Assembly: GCA_900466575.1 (NCBI GenBank)
Contig: UBMP01000003.1
Span: forward strand, 1 to 59,073
Length of the DNA stretch: 59,073 nt
Reading direction: 5' to 3'
Origin: Hyphomicrobiales bacterium
GTDB lineage: Bacteria; Pseudomonadota; Alphaproteobacteria; Rhizobiales; Rhizobiaceae
Positions within the stretch are counted from its first letter, which is position 1. Each line of letters starts with the position of its first letter. Shown here one piece after another: positions 34,386 through 42,962 of this stretch. The position numbers and the translations under genes were made by a program. The notes beneath the pieces are model-generated. The model searched no databases. It saw only the letters and a program-made list of their open reading frames with translations, and was not told where the DNA came from.

Positions 34386-36668
34386 TCAGAAGCGGCTTGT
34401 CACTCCGACATAGAAACCGCGGCCTTCTCCGGGAAGGAAGGCCGCCTGGTCCGGCGTTGCCTGATCAACGATCAGCGTCGACGAGGCATATCTCTCGTTG
34501 AACACATTGGTGATCTCGCCGAACAGCGACACATGATCGTTGATCCGGTATTCCGTCTTCAGATCGACCACCGCATAGGGATCGGCCCAAAGCGTGTTCA
34601 TGTTGTCGACCGGGGTCTTGTCCGGAACCCATTTAAGGCTGGTGCCAAGCGACCAGTCTTCGGTCGCCTGGTAGGAAAGGGAGGCATTGATGACGTGGCG
34701 AGGAGCGCCAGCCAGCTGGTTGTCGCCACGCAATAGATCATCGCGGAACCGGAAATCCTGGTAGGTATAGGCAAGGCGTCCGGTCACGCCGTCGTAAAGA
34801 TCGGCCGTCAAGCCAAGCTCGATACCGAAATGCGTCGTCTGGTCGGCATTGATCGCACCCAGCGAGGCGCCCGTTGCGTCGCGCAGGCTGAGCAGTTCGT
34901 TGTCGATCCAGGCATAGTAGGTCGTGGCGTCCCAGCGCAGGACGCCATGGCTGCCCCGCCAGCCGACCTCCACCGTGGTGGCTGTCTGCGCCTCCAGATC
35001 CGGCGTCGAGAAGACCGCTGCCGGCAGTGTCGGATTGCCGGGCGCCAGGCGTCCGGGGCTGCTGTTCGGCGTGCCGTTGACGGTGGCGAGCAGATCGTCA
35101 TGGGTCGGCGGCTCGAAACTCCGGCTGACGGCGGCAAACAGGATCTGGTCGGCGGCGGGCTCGAAGGTGAGCCCGAGGCTCGGGCTCCAGGCGTCGTAGC
35201 TGTAGTCGTAGTCGGTGCTGACCGTCGGAACGGCGCCGTCCGGCAGGCGGACCGTCGGATTGGCCGGATTGTAGGCGACCGTCGGCCGGGTCGCGGCCGA
35301 ATAGGTGTCGTCGCTTCTGCGCGTCGCATGGGCATAGGATATCGCCGGCGACAGGGTCCAATTGGCCGAAAGCGGGATGTTGAAGCCGGAATGCAGTGAG
35401 AGCGTCGAGGCGTCGAGATCGTTCGAACCGAACAGGTCGCCGCGCTTGCCCGATTCGTTCAGGTAGTAGCGCCGCTCCGCCGAACCGATAGTGTACTGGG
35501 CTGTGGTTTCGAACAGCGGCAGCAGACGATTGGCATCGGGCGTATAGGCATACCGCAGCATGCCGGTGAGGTCGCCGCCAACCGTTTCGCGGATGCCGGA
35601 CGAGACGGGAAAGCGGAACGTGTCGTCGGTATAGGTATAGCCGAAGCCTATGTCGATCTGGTGGTCGCCGAGATCGGCGGTGGTGCGCGAGCCGATAAGG
35701 TATTGGCTGGCGTCGCGCCGCGGCCGGTCCCGCTCGACGTTCGGGCCGGGATTGATCACGCCGGTCGGCGTGACTACCGGGCCCGAGGAGACCTGGGACG
35801 GATCGTCTTCGAGCGCCTCCTTGTTGATCGGCCCGGAGACATCGAAGCCCAGATCCGTGTAGCTGAAGAACAGCCGTGTCGTCACCGTATCGGAAAGTTC
35901 CGCTTCAATATTTCCGCCGATCTCGACGCGGTCGGATGCGTTGTAGTCGCGGAAACCGTCGCGGCGCGTCACATCGAAGTGAAGCGCGGCATCCAGGCCG
36001 TCGCCGTCGTATCCCGTCCGACCCGACGTGCCGACCTGACCGAAACTGCCGCCGCCAACGGTGAGTTCGGTGCCCGGCATTGTCACGACCGTGGGAGACA
36101 TGATGTTGATCGCCCCGCCCAGTACCGTGGCGCCCAGCCGGTTCGCCATGTAGCCGCGATAGACCTCGATTGCGTCGGCAGCCCCCGGATTGGCAAAGCC
36201 GACGATATACGATCCGTCGGCCCGGTTGATCGGCAGGCCGTCGCGCAGCATCAGGATACCGCGCTCGACCGGGTTCTGCTGCAGGCCGGAACCTCTGATC
36301 TGGACGCGCGGCTGGTCGTTCGCGCCGAAGAAATCCTGGACCACGACGCCGGGCACACCTGCCAAGGCGTCCGACAGGGTCGGTGCGACCAGAGACCCGT
36401 AGTCCTGTTTCGACACCAGCGACACACCGCCCGGCAGCAGCCAGAGCCGTTCTGCGATGACGCCGAGCGTTCCGTTCTCATCCGTCTGCACGACAATGGG
36501 GTCGAGCATCGTCGTGGCGCCGGGCGCTGCCGACTGAGCGAATGCCCCATTGAGGGCCGTCGAAGACATCAGGACGGCGGTCGCCAGGAGTTTTTCAAGA
36601 TGTGCGCGATGATCCGATCGCGGCCAGAACCTGGTCCGCCGCATGCTGTTACCCCATCTCCGAAACAT
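34386..36668 (-). CDS. TonB-dependent outer-membrane receptor
   Basis: 760 residues from ATG 36668, preceded by GAAAGGA; an ATG at 36710 lacks a ribosome site. A signal peptide ends near ALNGAFAQS. The plug domain follows (LSDALAGVPGVVVQDFFGANDQPRVQIRGSG ... RGILMLRDGLPINRADG ... AIEVYRGYMANRLGATVLGGAINI), then a 22-strand-type barrel ending in GRGFYVGVTSRF with the terminal Phe. It resembles FecA-like siderophore or metal-chelate receptors. Together with the nearby ABC importer it could form a full uptake route; the ligand cannot be told. An NnrR-like box lies 208 bases upstream of the start. Confidence 0.9.
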   Translation of the reverse strand: MFRRWGNSMRRTRFWPRSDHRAHLEKLLATAVLMSSTALNGAFAQSAAPGATTMLDPIVVQTDENGTLGVIAERLWLLPGGVSLVSKQDYGSLVAPTLSDALAGVPGVVVQDFFGANDQPRVQIRGSGLQQNPVERGILMLRDGLPINRADGSYIVGFANPGAADAIEVYRGYMANRLGATVLGGAINIMSPTVVTMPGTELTVGGGSFGQVGTSGRTGYDGDGLDAALHFDVTRRDGFRDYNASDRVEIGGNIEAELSDTVTTRLFFSYTDLGFDVSGPINKEALEDDPSQVSSGPVVTPTGVINPGPNVERDRPRRDASQYLIGSRTTADLGDHQIDIGFGYTYTDDTFRFPVSSGIRETVGGDLTGMLRYAYTPDANRLLPLFETTAQYTIGSAERRYYLNESGKRGDLFGSNDLDASTLSLHSGFNIPLSANWTLSPAISYAHATRRSDDTYSAATRPTVAYNPANPTVRLPDGAVPTVSTDYDYSYDAWSPSLGLTFEPAADQILFAAVSRSFEPPTHDDLLATVNGTPNSSPGRLAPGNPTLPAAVFSTPDLEAQTATTVEVGWRGSHGVLRWDATTYYAWIDNELLSLRDATGASLGAINADQTTHFGIELGLTADLYDGVTGRLAYTYQDFRFRDDLLRGDNQLAGAPRHVINASLSYQATEDWSLGTSLKWVPDKTPVDNMNTLWADPYAVVDLKTEYRINDHVSLFGEITNVFNERYASSTLIVDQATPDQAAFLPGEGRGFYVGVTSRF

Positions 36669-36875
36669 TACGGGTTCCTTTCCCCCAAAGCAGTTATGGC
36701 GATGTCGCACCGACCGCGGGGTGGAAAGGAAGGGGTCAAGACCGCGTCCTCAGGCCCCGGGCACCGGCAACTGCCGACAGAGGGGATAGAGCGACCGGAA
36801 AGGTCTCGCGGAGACGCACTTGGAGGTAAATCTGCATTTCATGCGTATCGCATAGCCTACATTTCGACCGTGTTC

Positions 36876-36891
36876 TTTGTGCCAGGACAAA
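36876..36891 (-). promoter_or_regulatory. NnrR-like box, TonB receptor leader
   Basis: TTTGTGCCAGGACAAA, upstream of the TonB receptor gene. The leader of about 200 bases between box and start is long and holds no ORF I trust. The left end of the IS91-type element begins only a few dozen bases beyond the box, so an original promoter neighbour may have been lost. Confidence 0.6.
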
Positions 36892-37040
36892 TAGGATCCA
36901 CCTAGAGTATCCGTATTTTTCAGAATCGGTTCGGATTGAACTAAGCCGCTGATCGCGGCGACTTGCGGCGGCCTTTGAGGAGAGGCTCCTGACTGAGAGG
37001 ATGGTTGTGTTGCAACCCACCCTTCAGACAGGAGGCCCCG

Positions 37041-37904
37041 ATGGCTGAGATGAGCCCTCTTCGCCGCCGGATGATTGAGGACATGACGATCCGCAATCTA
37101 TCCCCGGCGACCCAGCGATCCTATATTAATGCAGTCCAGAAGTTCAGCCGCTATTTTGGCCGATCGCCCGATCGGCTCGGTCCTGCCGAGATCCACACCT
37201 TCCAGGTTCACCTCGTGTCAACTGGGATATCGTGGGCATCGTTAAACCAGATCGTGTGTGCTCTTCGATTTTTCTATGGGATCACGCTTGGCCAGGACAA
37301 TATCCCGGATCGAATTCCCTATGCACGCGAACCACGCAAGCTCCCCATTGTTCTGTCGGCGGACGAGGTGGCACAATTTCTGGAGGCGGTCTCCAGCCTG
37401 AAGGCGCGCGTTGCGCTGACCACGGCCTATGCCGCAGGTCTTAGGATCGGTGAGGTTTGCGGACTGGAGGTCGAGGATATCGACAGCTCCCGGATGGTGA
37501 TCCATGTCCGCCATGGCAAAGGTGCAAAAGCCCGGTACGTCATGCTTTCAAACGAACTTCTCGGCGTCCTGCGTCGCTATTGGCGCCTGTCACGTCCCAC
37601 AACGTTCCTTTTTCCAGGACGTGATGCTGACAAGCCGATCGAGCCGACCGTTTTGAATGCTGCCTGTCGGTCGGCGGTTGCCGCGGCCGGCCTTGCAAAG
37701 CGGGTGACCGTTCATACCTTGCGGCATTCCTTCGCCACACACCTGCTGGAGAATGGAACCGATATCCGGATCATCCAGGTCCTGCTCGGCCATGCCCATC
37801 TATCAAGCACGGCACACTATACGCAGGTTTCCACCGACACGATCCGATCGACAGCCAGCCCACTTGATCGTTTGCAACTTGAGGTGACGCCACCGGAACC
37901 ATAA
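37041..37904 (+). CDS. Tyrosine recombinase of the IS91-type element
   Basis: 287 residues from ATG 37041 with GGAGG seven bases upstream. N-terminal SAM-like core-binding domain (RRRMIEDMTIRNLSPATQRS) and a full catalytic set: Arg135 in AAGLRIGE, H225-x2-R228 in HTLRHSFA, His251 in LLGHAHLSS and Tyr260. It precedes the transposase by four bases. Its exact part in IS91 transposition is unknown. Confidence 0.92.
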   Translation: MAEMSPLRRRMIEDMTIRNLSPATQRSYINAVQKFSRYFGRSPDRLGPAEIHTFQVHLVSTGISWASLNQIVCALRFFYGITLGQDNIPDRIPYAREPRKLPIVLSADEVAQFLEAVSSLKARVALTTAYAAGLRIGEVCGLEVEDIDSSRMVIHVRHGKGAKARYVMLSNELLGVLRRYWRLSRPTTFLFPGRDADKPIEPTVLNAACRSAVAAAGLAKRVTVHTLRHSFATHLLENGTDIRIIQVLLGHAHLSSTAHYTQVSTDTIRSTASPLDRLQLEVTPPEP

Positions 37905-37908
37905 TCGG

Positions 37909-39096
37909 GTGCGTCCCGCCTTCGAGGTTGCTGACATCTTTCGGCGACATGGGGGTCCTTACAGGCAAGAGAACGCCGGTCATCTTGGCCGCGGCGAACG
38001 ACGCGTCATGGGAGCGATAGAAGCTTGCCGGACGCCACAGCTCGGTGGACACGTCGATGCCTGCGATGACTGCGGCAAGACGCGCATCTCCTATAATTCC
38101 TGCCGTAATCGCCACTGCCCGAAGTGTCAGGGGGCTGCTCGCAAGGAGTGGGTCGACGCACGCATCGCCGATCTCTTGCCGGTTCCCTATTTCCATGTGG
38201 TCTTTACGCTACCACGCGACGTTGCTGAGATCGCTTTTCAGAACAAAGCGGTTGTCTATGGATTGTTGATGCGGATCTCGGCCGAGACCCTGCAGACCGT
38301 TGCGGCCAATCCCAAATGGCTGGGCGCTGAGATTGGCGTCACCGCCGTACTCCACACCTGGGGTCAGGCGATGACCCATCATCCCCATGTCCATTGCGTC
38401 GTGCCGGGCGGCGGTCTCTCGCCGGACAGGTTAAGTTGGGTTGCATCCCGGCCGGCCTTCTTTCTGCCCGTGCGCGTGCTGTCGCGGCTGTTTCGGCGGC
38501 TCTTTCTGACTGCTCTTGCTGAAGCCTTCGCTCACGGTGTACTCCGCTTCTCCAACGACCTCAGCCATCTCAACGACGACGATGCGTTCACCCGCCATCT
38601 CGCGCGTGCTCGCAGCGTCGAATGGGTCGTCTATTCGAAGCCACCATTCGGGGGGCCGGACCAGGTGCTCGCCTATCTCGGCCGCTACACCCATCGTGTC
38701 GCCATCGCCAATAGCCGCATCGTCGATGCCGATGACGACCATGTTGCCTTCCGATGGAAGGATTACCGTGGCAATGGTCGCGACCGTGAGAAGATCATGC
38801 GTCTTCATCCCCACGAATTTATCCGGCGCTTTCTCCTTCATGTGCTTCCTGACGGCTTCCACCGCATGCGCCACTTCGGCTTTCTCGCCAATTGCCACCG
38901 CCGTGATCGTATCGGGCTCTGCAGGAGCCTCTTCGGCCAACCAACATCAACAAGCGAGCAATCTCATTCGACCAAATCGCAGCAGGCAAATTCCTACGAA
39001 TGCCCCGACTGCCGGCGGCCAATGCGTCGAACTGGCGTCTCCTTGGCGCCTGTTGCACCACCGCGACCATCATCCTTCTGGTGCGATACGTCATGA
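37909..39096 (+). CDS. IS91-family transposase (HUH)
   Basis: 395 residues. A zinc-finger-like N-terminus (CDDCGKTRISYNSCRNRHCPKCQG) precedes the HUH motif THHPHVHCVVPGGG and the tyrosine region LAYLGRYTHRVAIANSR, all typical of rolling-circle IS91 enzymes. The frame opens with GTG at 37909; no better start is seen. The C-terminal CPDC motif is also typical. It looks intact. Confidence 0.92.
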   Translation: MRPAFEVADIFRRHGGPYRQENAGHLGRGERRVMGAIEACRTPQLGGHVDACDDCGKTRISYNSCRNRHCPKCQGAARKEWVDARIADLLPVPYFHVVFTLPRDVAEIAFQNKAVVYGLLMRISAETLQTVAANPKWLGAEIGVTAVLHTWGQAMTHHPHVHCVVPGGGLSPDRLSWVASRPAFFLPVRVLSRLFRRLFLTALAEAFAHGVLRFSNDLSHLNDDDAFTRHLARARSVEWVVYSKPPFGGPDQVLAYLGRYTHRVAIANSRIVDADDDHVAFRWKDYRGNGRDREKIMRLHPHEFIRRFLLHVLPDGFHRMRHFGFLANCHRRDRIGLCRSLFGQPTSTSEQSHSTKSQQANSYECPDCRRPMRRTGVSLAPVAPPRPSSFWCDTS

Positions 39097-39481
39097 TGCC
39101 CGACAAGCAGCCTCTCAGAGTATTCCCAGTCGTTCAGCGCGTCTTCGGCGAGCAATATCGCTCGACCGCAGCAAGCTCAAAAGGCTGCGGATCCCTTCCG
39201 ATATCGCAGCGAAGTCCTCGGCAAACCGCACAGGAAAGCATCATTCCCCGCTCAGCGCCGCTAGCAAAGCAGTCGGAACGAGATACGGCGGACTTCATCT
39301 CCGGCGGCATGGCTCTCAATTCCCCATAGAAGGTCAAACAACCCGCGTCTTAGTTCAATCCGGCTTACATGAGGCCGCCCGAAGTCGCCGCACCGTTCAT
39401 GCGACCTCAAATAACCCTCCAGATTCACGAATCGACTTTGTTCTGATTCACTGATGTTGGCTGGATGGAGGCCAGCATCTC

Positions 39482-39673
39482 ATGACAGCCCCTTTATTGC
39501 ATGATCTTCGTGAGCGTGTTGTAGCCGCCGTTTTGAACGACGAAAGTTGTCGTGTCGTGGCGGCGCGTTTCAAGGTTGCCGTCTCTTCGGTGGTGAAGTG
39601 GTCGCAGCGCTATCGCGTGACCGGATCGGTCCGTCCTGGCAAGATCGGCGGCCATCGCAAACGCATCGCCTGA
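39482..39673 (+). pseudogene. N-terminal fragment of IS630-family transposase
   Basis: 63 residues, MTAPLLHDLRERVVAAVLND followed by VVAARFKVAVSSVVKWSQRYR, the helix-turn-helix start of an IS630-type transposase that should run about 340 residues. It stops at 39673 and the DDE domain is absent. It lies directly after the IS91 end and before the RIC gene, so it marks another old insertion. Confidence 0.7.
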
Positions 39674-39765
39674 GCGACACAAGTCTATTTCGTAATGGAC
39701 CACAGCTTGCAAACTTCAGAGTTGTGGCGTCGGCAGGCCGCTTCAGTCATCTCCTTGGCAATGCG

Positions 39766-40434
39766 TCACGCCCGACCTGCCGCGTCGAAGCGCGGGAAAA
39801 GAACGCTGTTTTCCAGGTACATATGGGTTACCAGGTCGTCGACGAATTTGCGCAGCCCCGTGTAGAGTGCCGTCCAGGATCCGCAGGCGCCGACCGGCAG
39901 TGACAGGCTGTGGGTGACGTGCTCGACGGATTTCAACAATCGCGCCGTACCGTCGTGTTCATGCCGCATCTGCTCGATCGGATGGGCGATCATCTCGGTG
40001 CCGCCGCGCCGCATCATGGGAAACAGGACCTGTTCTTCCCGTGCCATATGACCGGTCAACTCGTCGCGCAAGGCAATCAGCGTATCGCTGAGACCAGCCG
40101 GCGCCATGTCGTGGCCGCCATGCACCCGCTCCACCTTCTGGGCCAGCGGGATCAGCCACTCCAGTTCGGCGCGATGGGTGTCGTGGTAGCGGATCAAGAT
40201 GTGATCGATCAGCGCCGCCGTGTCTTCTGGCGCGTCCCGTCCTGCCGCATTGGCCAGTTCCTGCAGGTCGCCAAGCAAGCTATCGGGAACGAGGCCGGCG
40301 CCAAGGGCCGCCTCTGCCAGCCGCACATTGCCGTCGCAACAGAAATTGATGCCCGCCCGGCGGAAAAGCTCGGCGGCACCCGGTAGGTCGGCGGCAATGG
40401 TGCGAACGGTCATGTCGAGGGAAATCGGGATCAT
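39766..40434 (-). CDS. Iron-sulfur cluster repair di-iron protein, RIC/YtfE/ScdA family
   Basis: 222 residues. The N-terminal ScdA domain carries the FCCDG motif (Cys32, Cys33), and the rest is a hemerythrin-like bundle with ligands in YHDTHRAELEWL, MAREEQVLFPMM, RHEHDGTARLL and HMYLENSVLFPRF. These proteins restore or protect Fe-S clusters after NO or oxidative damage and belong to NO regulons in many denitrifiers (DnrN, NorA, YtfE). A 69-aa ORF and an NnrR-like box lie upstream, giving a likely two-gene operon. Confidence 0.93.
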   Translation of the reverse strand: MIPISLDMTVRTIAADLPGAAELFRRAGINFCCDGNVRLAEAALGAGLVPDSLLGDLQELANAAGRDAPEDTAALIDHILIRYHDTHRAELEWLIPLAQKVERVHGGHDMAPAGLSDTLIALRDELTGHMAREEQVLFPMMRRGGTEMIAHPIEQMRHEHDGTARLLKSVEHVTHSLSLPVGACGSWTALYTGLRKFVDDLVTHMYLENSVLFPRFDAAGRA

Positions 40435-40491
40435 GGAGGGTCCTTTCTAGGTCGGCGGTCTGAAATGACGATCGCGGTCAGCGCGTCGCGA

Positions 40492-40701
40492 TCATCCAAG
40501 GTCGGCGGTTCTGAGCGGCCCGATCTGGCCGGAATGGCGGTTTCGCTTGGGCTCCGTTGCCGGTCTTGGCAAAATGCTCTGCACCCGTGCGCCATGCACC
40601 AGGAATTCCATGGTCTGGCATAGGTCATCCGGCAGGCCCGCCTGCGCGGTCAGCATTTCCATCAGGACATTACGGTAGTGTAGTGCTCTGTCGTCGCCCA
40701 T
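40492..40701 (-). CDS. 69-aa protein upstream of RIC, unknown function
   Basis: ATG at 40701, stop 57 bases before the RIC gene. The product starts MGDDRALHYRNVLMEMLTAQ, continues LPDDLCQTMEFLVHGARVQSIL and ends in a basic tail. It lies at the right distance (60 bases) from the best NnrR-like box of the window, which argues that it is a real gene and the first of the operon. There is one Cys and no known domain. Confidence 0.55.
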   Translation of the reverse strand: MGDDRALHYRNVLMEMLTAQAGLPDDLCQTMEFLVHGARVQSILPRPATEPKRNRHSGQIGPLRTADLG

Positions 40702-40760
40702 GGGGATTCCCGGCTATTCACGCATCATTGGGGGACGCTACGCCTGGCGGTGGTCCTGTT

Positions 40761-40778
40761 CTTTGTGCTGGCACAAAG
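40761..40778 (-). promoter_or_regulatory. NnrR-like box, best match, 69-aa ORF/RIC promoter
   Basis: CTTTGTGCTGGCACAAAG, a perfect palindrome apart from the two central bases. It fits the TTGTG-N4-CACAA pattern of alphaproteobacterial NnrR-type regulators. Its centre is 69 bases from the ATG at 40701, which suits an activator site at about -41.5. Confidence 0.75.
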
Positions 40779-41017
40779 ATAATCGAGACGGTCCGGATCG
40801 ATGTTCTAGCGTTATGGTGACGGACATATTGGTGGCCTGAAACGCAGGCGGTGCCGGGCAGACACTGATGGATTGCCGCTCTTAGAAAGAATCATGATGC
40901 AGATCGAACGCGATCCCAATGGCGATTTTATCCTGCAACCGGCCGATCTTGCCGAACGCTCAGGTTTCCCTTGGCTCGAGTGCTCCATCTCTCCGCACGG
41001 CTGCAGACGTCTTGGGC

Positions 41018-41977
41018 TTAAGACGCAAGCCCTGAGGCCGCATTGCGCGTGCGGGCGACGAAGGCGGCTCCGGCCTCGTCGTGAAAAAAGCCGTTCGACA
41101 GCGGCACGCCGGGATAGATCGTGCGCAGGCGCGCCAGCCCCTCCTCGCCGTCGATCTGGCCGGACAGCACGTCCTGATGGGCCTGCGCCACCGCCACCAT
41201 GTCGCAGTCCTGCGGCGACAGGCGGATGCGGCGGACGCCGATTGCCGACAGTTCGTCCAACTCGCCAATCAGCGCCTGGCAGGTGAACGACACCGTCTGG
41301 ACGCCGTTCAGCGCCAGGAACGGCTGGCGCGCCAGGGTGTGGACTGGCAGGCCGTCGGGATCGTTTGCGCAGATGAACTGGCAATTGTCCTTGGTGAGCC
41401 CCTTGGAGCGGGCATGCGCACAGCGCGCCGAGATCGCCAGCGGCATGCGTCCGAAGGCAAAAATCTCGAAGTCGGTGTCGGGAGCGCCCTTGATGATCTC
41501 GGCCACCGATGCCATCGGCAGTTCCGGTGGCAGGCAGATACTGAAGGCGCCGCGCGAGGAAAGCAGTCTGGCAGTGGCGGCGTTGTAGACATTGACCAGC
41601 GGCCCGATCGTGTGCGGGCGACCGTTCAGCACATGCAGCGCCGACAGGTCGCCCGCCTCCACCGGCCACAGGCTGTCTGCGGCCATGGCGCGCACATGCC
41701 GGCTCTCGCGCTCCAGCGTCACCATGGCGAGCGAAGCCAGATGCACGCGCTTGCCGGCCGCCTCGAGACGCTCGATGACATCGGCGGCAAAGGGCTCGGT
41801 AAAGTGCAGGCGCTTGGAACAGACGATTTCGCCGAGCGTCACATGGCTGACGGGCGCCTCGTCGGCGATGCGGAAATAGAAATCGCGCCATTTCGGGCCG
41901 TCCCAGAGATAGGGCACGGGGCCGAGGCTGAGGGTCGGGGCGGACGAGGATGGTTCGGGCTTTGATGAATCGGGCAT
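41018..41977 (-). CDS. ubiV: UbiV, U32-type hydroxylase subunit for O2-independent ubiquinone synthesis
   Basis: 319 residues from ATG 41977, preceded by TAGGA; the longer frame to 42010 overlaps ubiU. A U32 'peptidase' fold without protease function. Four cysteines match the 4Fe-4S ligands known in UbiV: Cys53 (GEIVCSKR), then Cys186-x12-Cys199-x3-Cys203. UbiV works with UbiU to hydroxylate ubiquinone precursors without O2, using prephenate as oxygen donor. Here ubiT-ubiU-ubiV form one operon, which would let the cell keep making ubiquinone while respiring nitrate. Confidence 0.93.
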   Translation of the reverse strand: MPDSSKPEPSSSAPTLSLGPVPYLWDGPKWRDFYFRIADEAPVSHVTLGEIVCSKRLHFTEPFAADVIERLEAAGKRVHLASLAMVTLERESRHVRAMAADSLWPVEAGDLSALHVLNGRPHTIGPLVNVYNAATARLLSSRGAFSICLPPELPMASVAEIIKGAPDTDFEIFAFGRMPLAISARCAHARSKGLTKDNCQFICANDPDGLPVHTLARQPFLALNGVQTVSFTCQALIGELDELSAIGVRRIRLSPQDCDMVAVAQAHQDVLSGQIDGEEGLARLRTIYPGVPLSNGFFHDEAGAAFVARTRNAASGLAS

Positions 41978-41984
41978 GGGGTTC

Positions 41985-42962
41985 CTATCTCCAGCGCTTT
42001 TCATAGGCACCGGACGTGGTGCGCTGGCCTTCGCTTAAGAGGTGCAGCCGCGACATCAGGGCTGGGCGTTCCAGCGGTCCGGCGGCAAGCGTCTTGCGCA
42101 GCGTCGAGACGACTTCTGCGACATAGGCCTTGCCGCGCTGGCGGCCTTCGATCTTCAGCGCGCTGACGCCGGCCTCGCGCAGCGCATCGATATGCGCCAT
42201 CACATCCAGCGACGCCGGGTCCTCGAAGGCATAGCCGCTGCTGTCGCCGACATCGAAGCGCCCCTTGCACAGCGTCGGATAGCCGGCGGCCTCGCCGGCG
42301 GGAAAGCGGTTGATGGTGAAGTCGCCGAGTTCGGAGACCAGATCCTTGCCGTCCTGGCGGTAGTGCACGTGGCTGGCTGGCGAGCAGACGCCGTTCATGT
42401 TCGGCGACTTGCCGGTGACATAGGACGACAGCGAACAGCGGCCTTCGGCCATGACGCACAGCCCGCCGAAGACGAAGACCTCGATCTCGCAGCTGATTTT
42501 CTTGGCCAGCTTGGCGATGTCGGGAATGGTGAGGATGCGCGGCAGGACGACGCGCTTGGCGCCAAACGCCTCGACCAGAAAATTGACGGCATCGGCGTTC
42601 GAGGCCGAGGCCTGCACCGAGACATGCAGCCGCGCCTGCGGATGGCGTTCCGCCGTGTAGGCCATCAGGCCGAAATCGGCAAGGATCAGAGCGTCGGCGC
42701 CCAGCCGCACGGCATCATCGACGGCGCCGTACCAAAGCGCCTCCTTACCGGCGCGCATAAACGTGTTGATGGCGACGAAGGTCATCACTTCTTTCGAGCG
42801 CGCATAGGCGATCGATTGCGCCAGTTCGTCGCGGCTGAAATTCAGGCCCGGAAAATTGCGGGCATTGGTTTCGTCGCGAAAGCCGCAATAGACGGCGTCG
42901 GCGCCGGCATTGACGGCTTCGTGGAAGGCGGACGGGGTGCCGGCCGGGCAGATTAGTTCCAT
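41985..42962 (-). CDS. ubiU: UbiU, U32-type hydroxylase subunit for O2-independent ubiquinone synthesis
   Basis: 325 residues. The four cluster cysteines fall at 169, 176, 193 and 232 (GGLCVMAEGRC; NGVCSP; TLCKGRF), the same numbers as in E. coli UbiU, so a 4Fe-4S cluster is expected. It starts inside the last codons of ubiT (overlap of ten bases) and stops seven bases before ubiV, so the three are made together. Confidence 0.95.
   Translation of the reverse strand: MELICPAGTPSAFHEAVNAGADAVYCGFRDETNARNFPGLNFSRDELAQSIAYARSKEVMTFVAINTFMRAGKEALWYGAVDDAVRLGADALILADFGLMAYTAERHPQARLHVSVQASASNADAVNFLVEAFGAKRVVLPRILTIPDIAKLAKKISCEIEVFVFGGLCVMAEGRCSLSSYVTGKSPNMNGVCSPASHVHYRQDGKDLVSELGDFTINRFPAGEAAGYPTLCKGRFDVGDSSGYAFEDPASLDVMAHIDALREAGVSALKIEGRQRGKAYVAEVVSTLRKTLAAGPLERPALMSRLHLLSEGQRTTSGAYEKRWR

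Larger units (their letters stand above)
36913..39440 (+). mobile_element. IS91-family element with companion tyrosine recombinase, ends approximate
   Basis: Two head-to-tail genes, a tyrosine recombinase and a Y1/Y2 HUH transposase, form the known IS91-type arrangement found in alphaproteobacteria. The left 130 bases hold GC-rich small hairpins (for example around GGAGAGGCTCC), and about 340 non-coding bases follow the transposase, as expected for ori and ter ends. IS91 elements have no terminal inverted repeats or target duplications, so limits are estimates from where flanking genes and the IS630 fragment begin. Confidence 0.75.

Noticed and set aside
35661-36905. 414-codon plus-strand ORF opposite the TonB receptor
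   Set aside because: It overlaps the receptor coding sequence throughout and shows no domain; only the minus frame has signal peptide, plug and barrel features.
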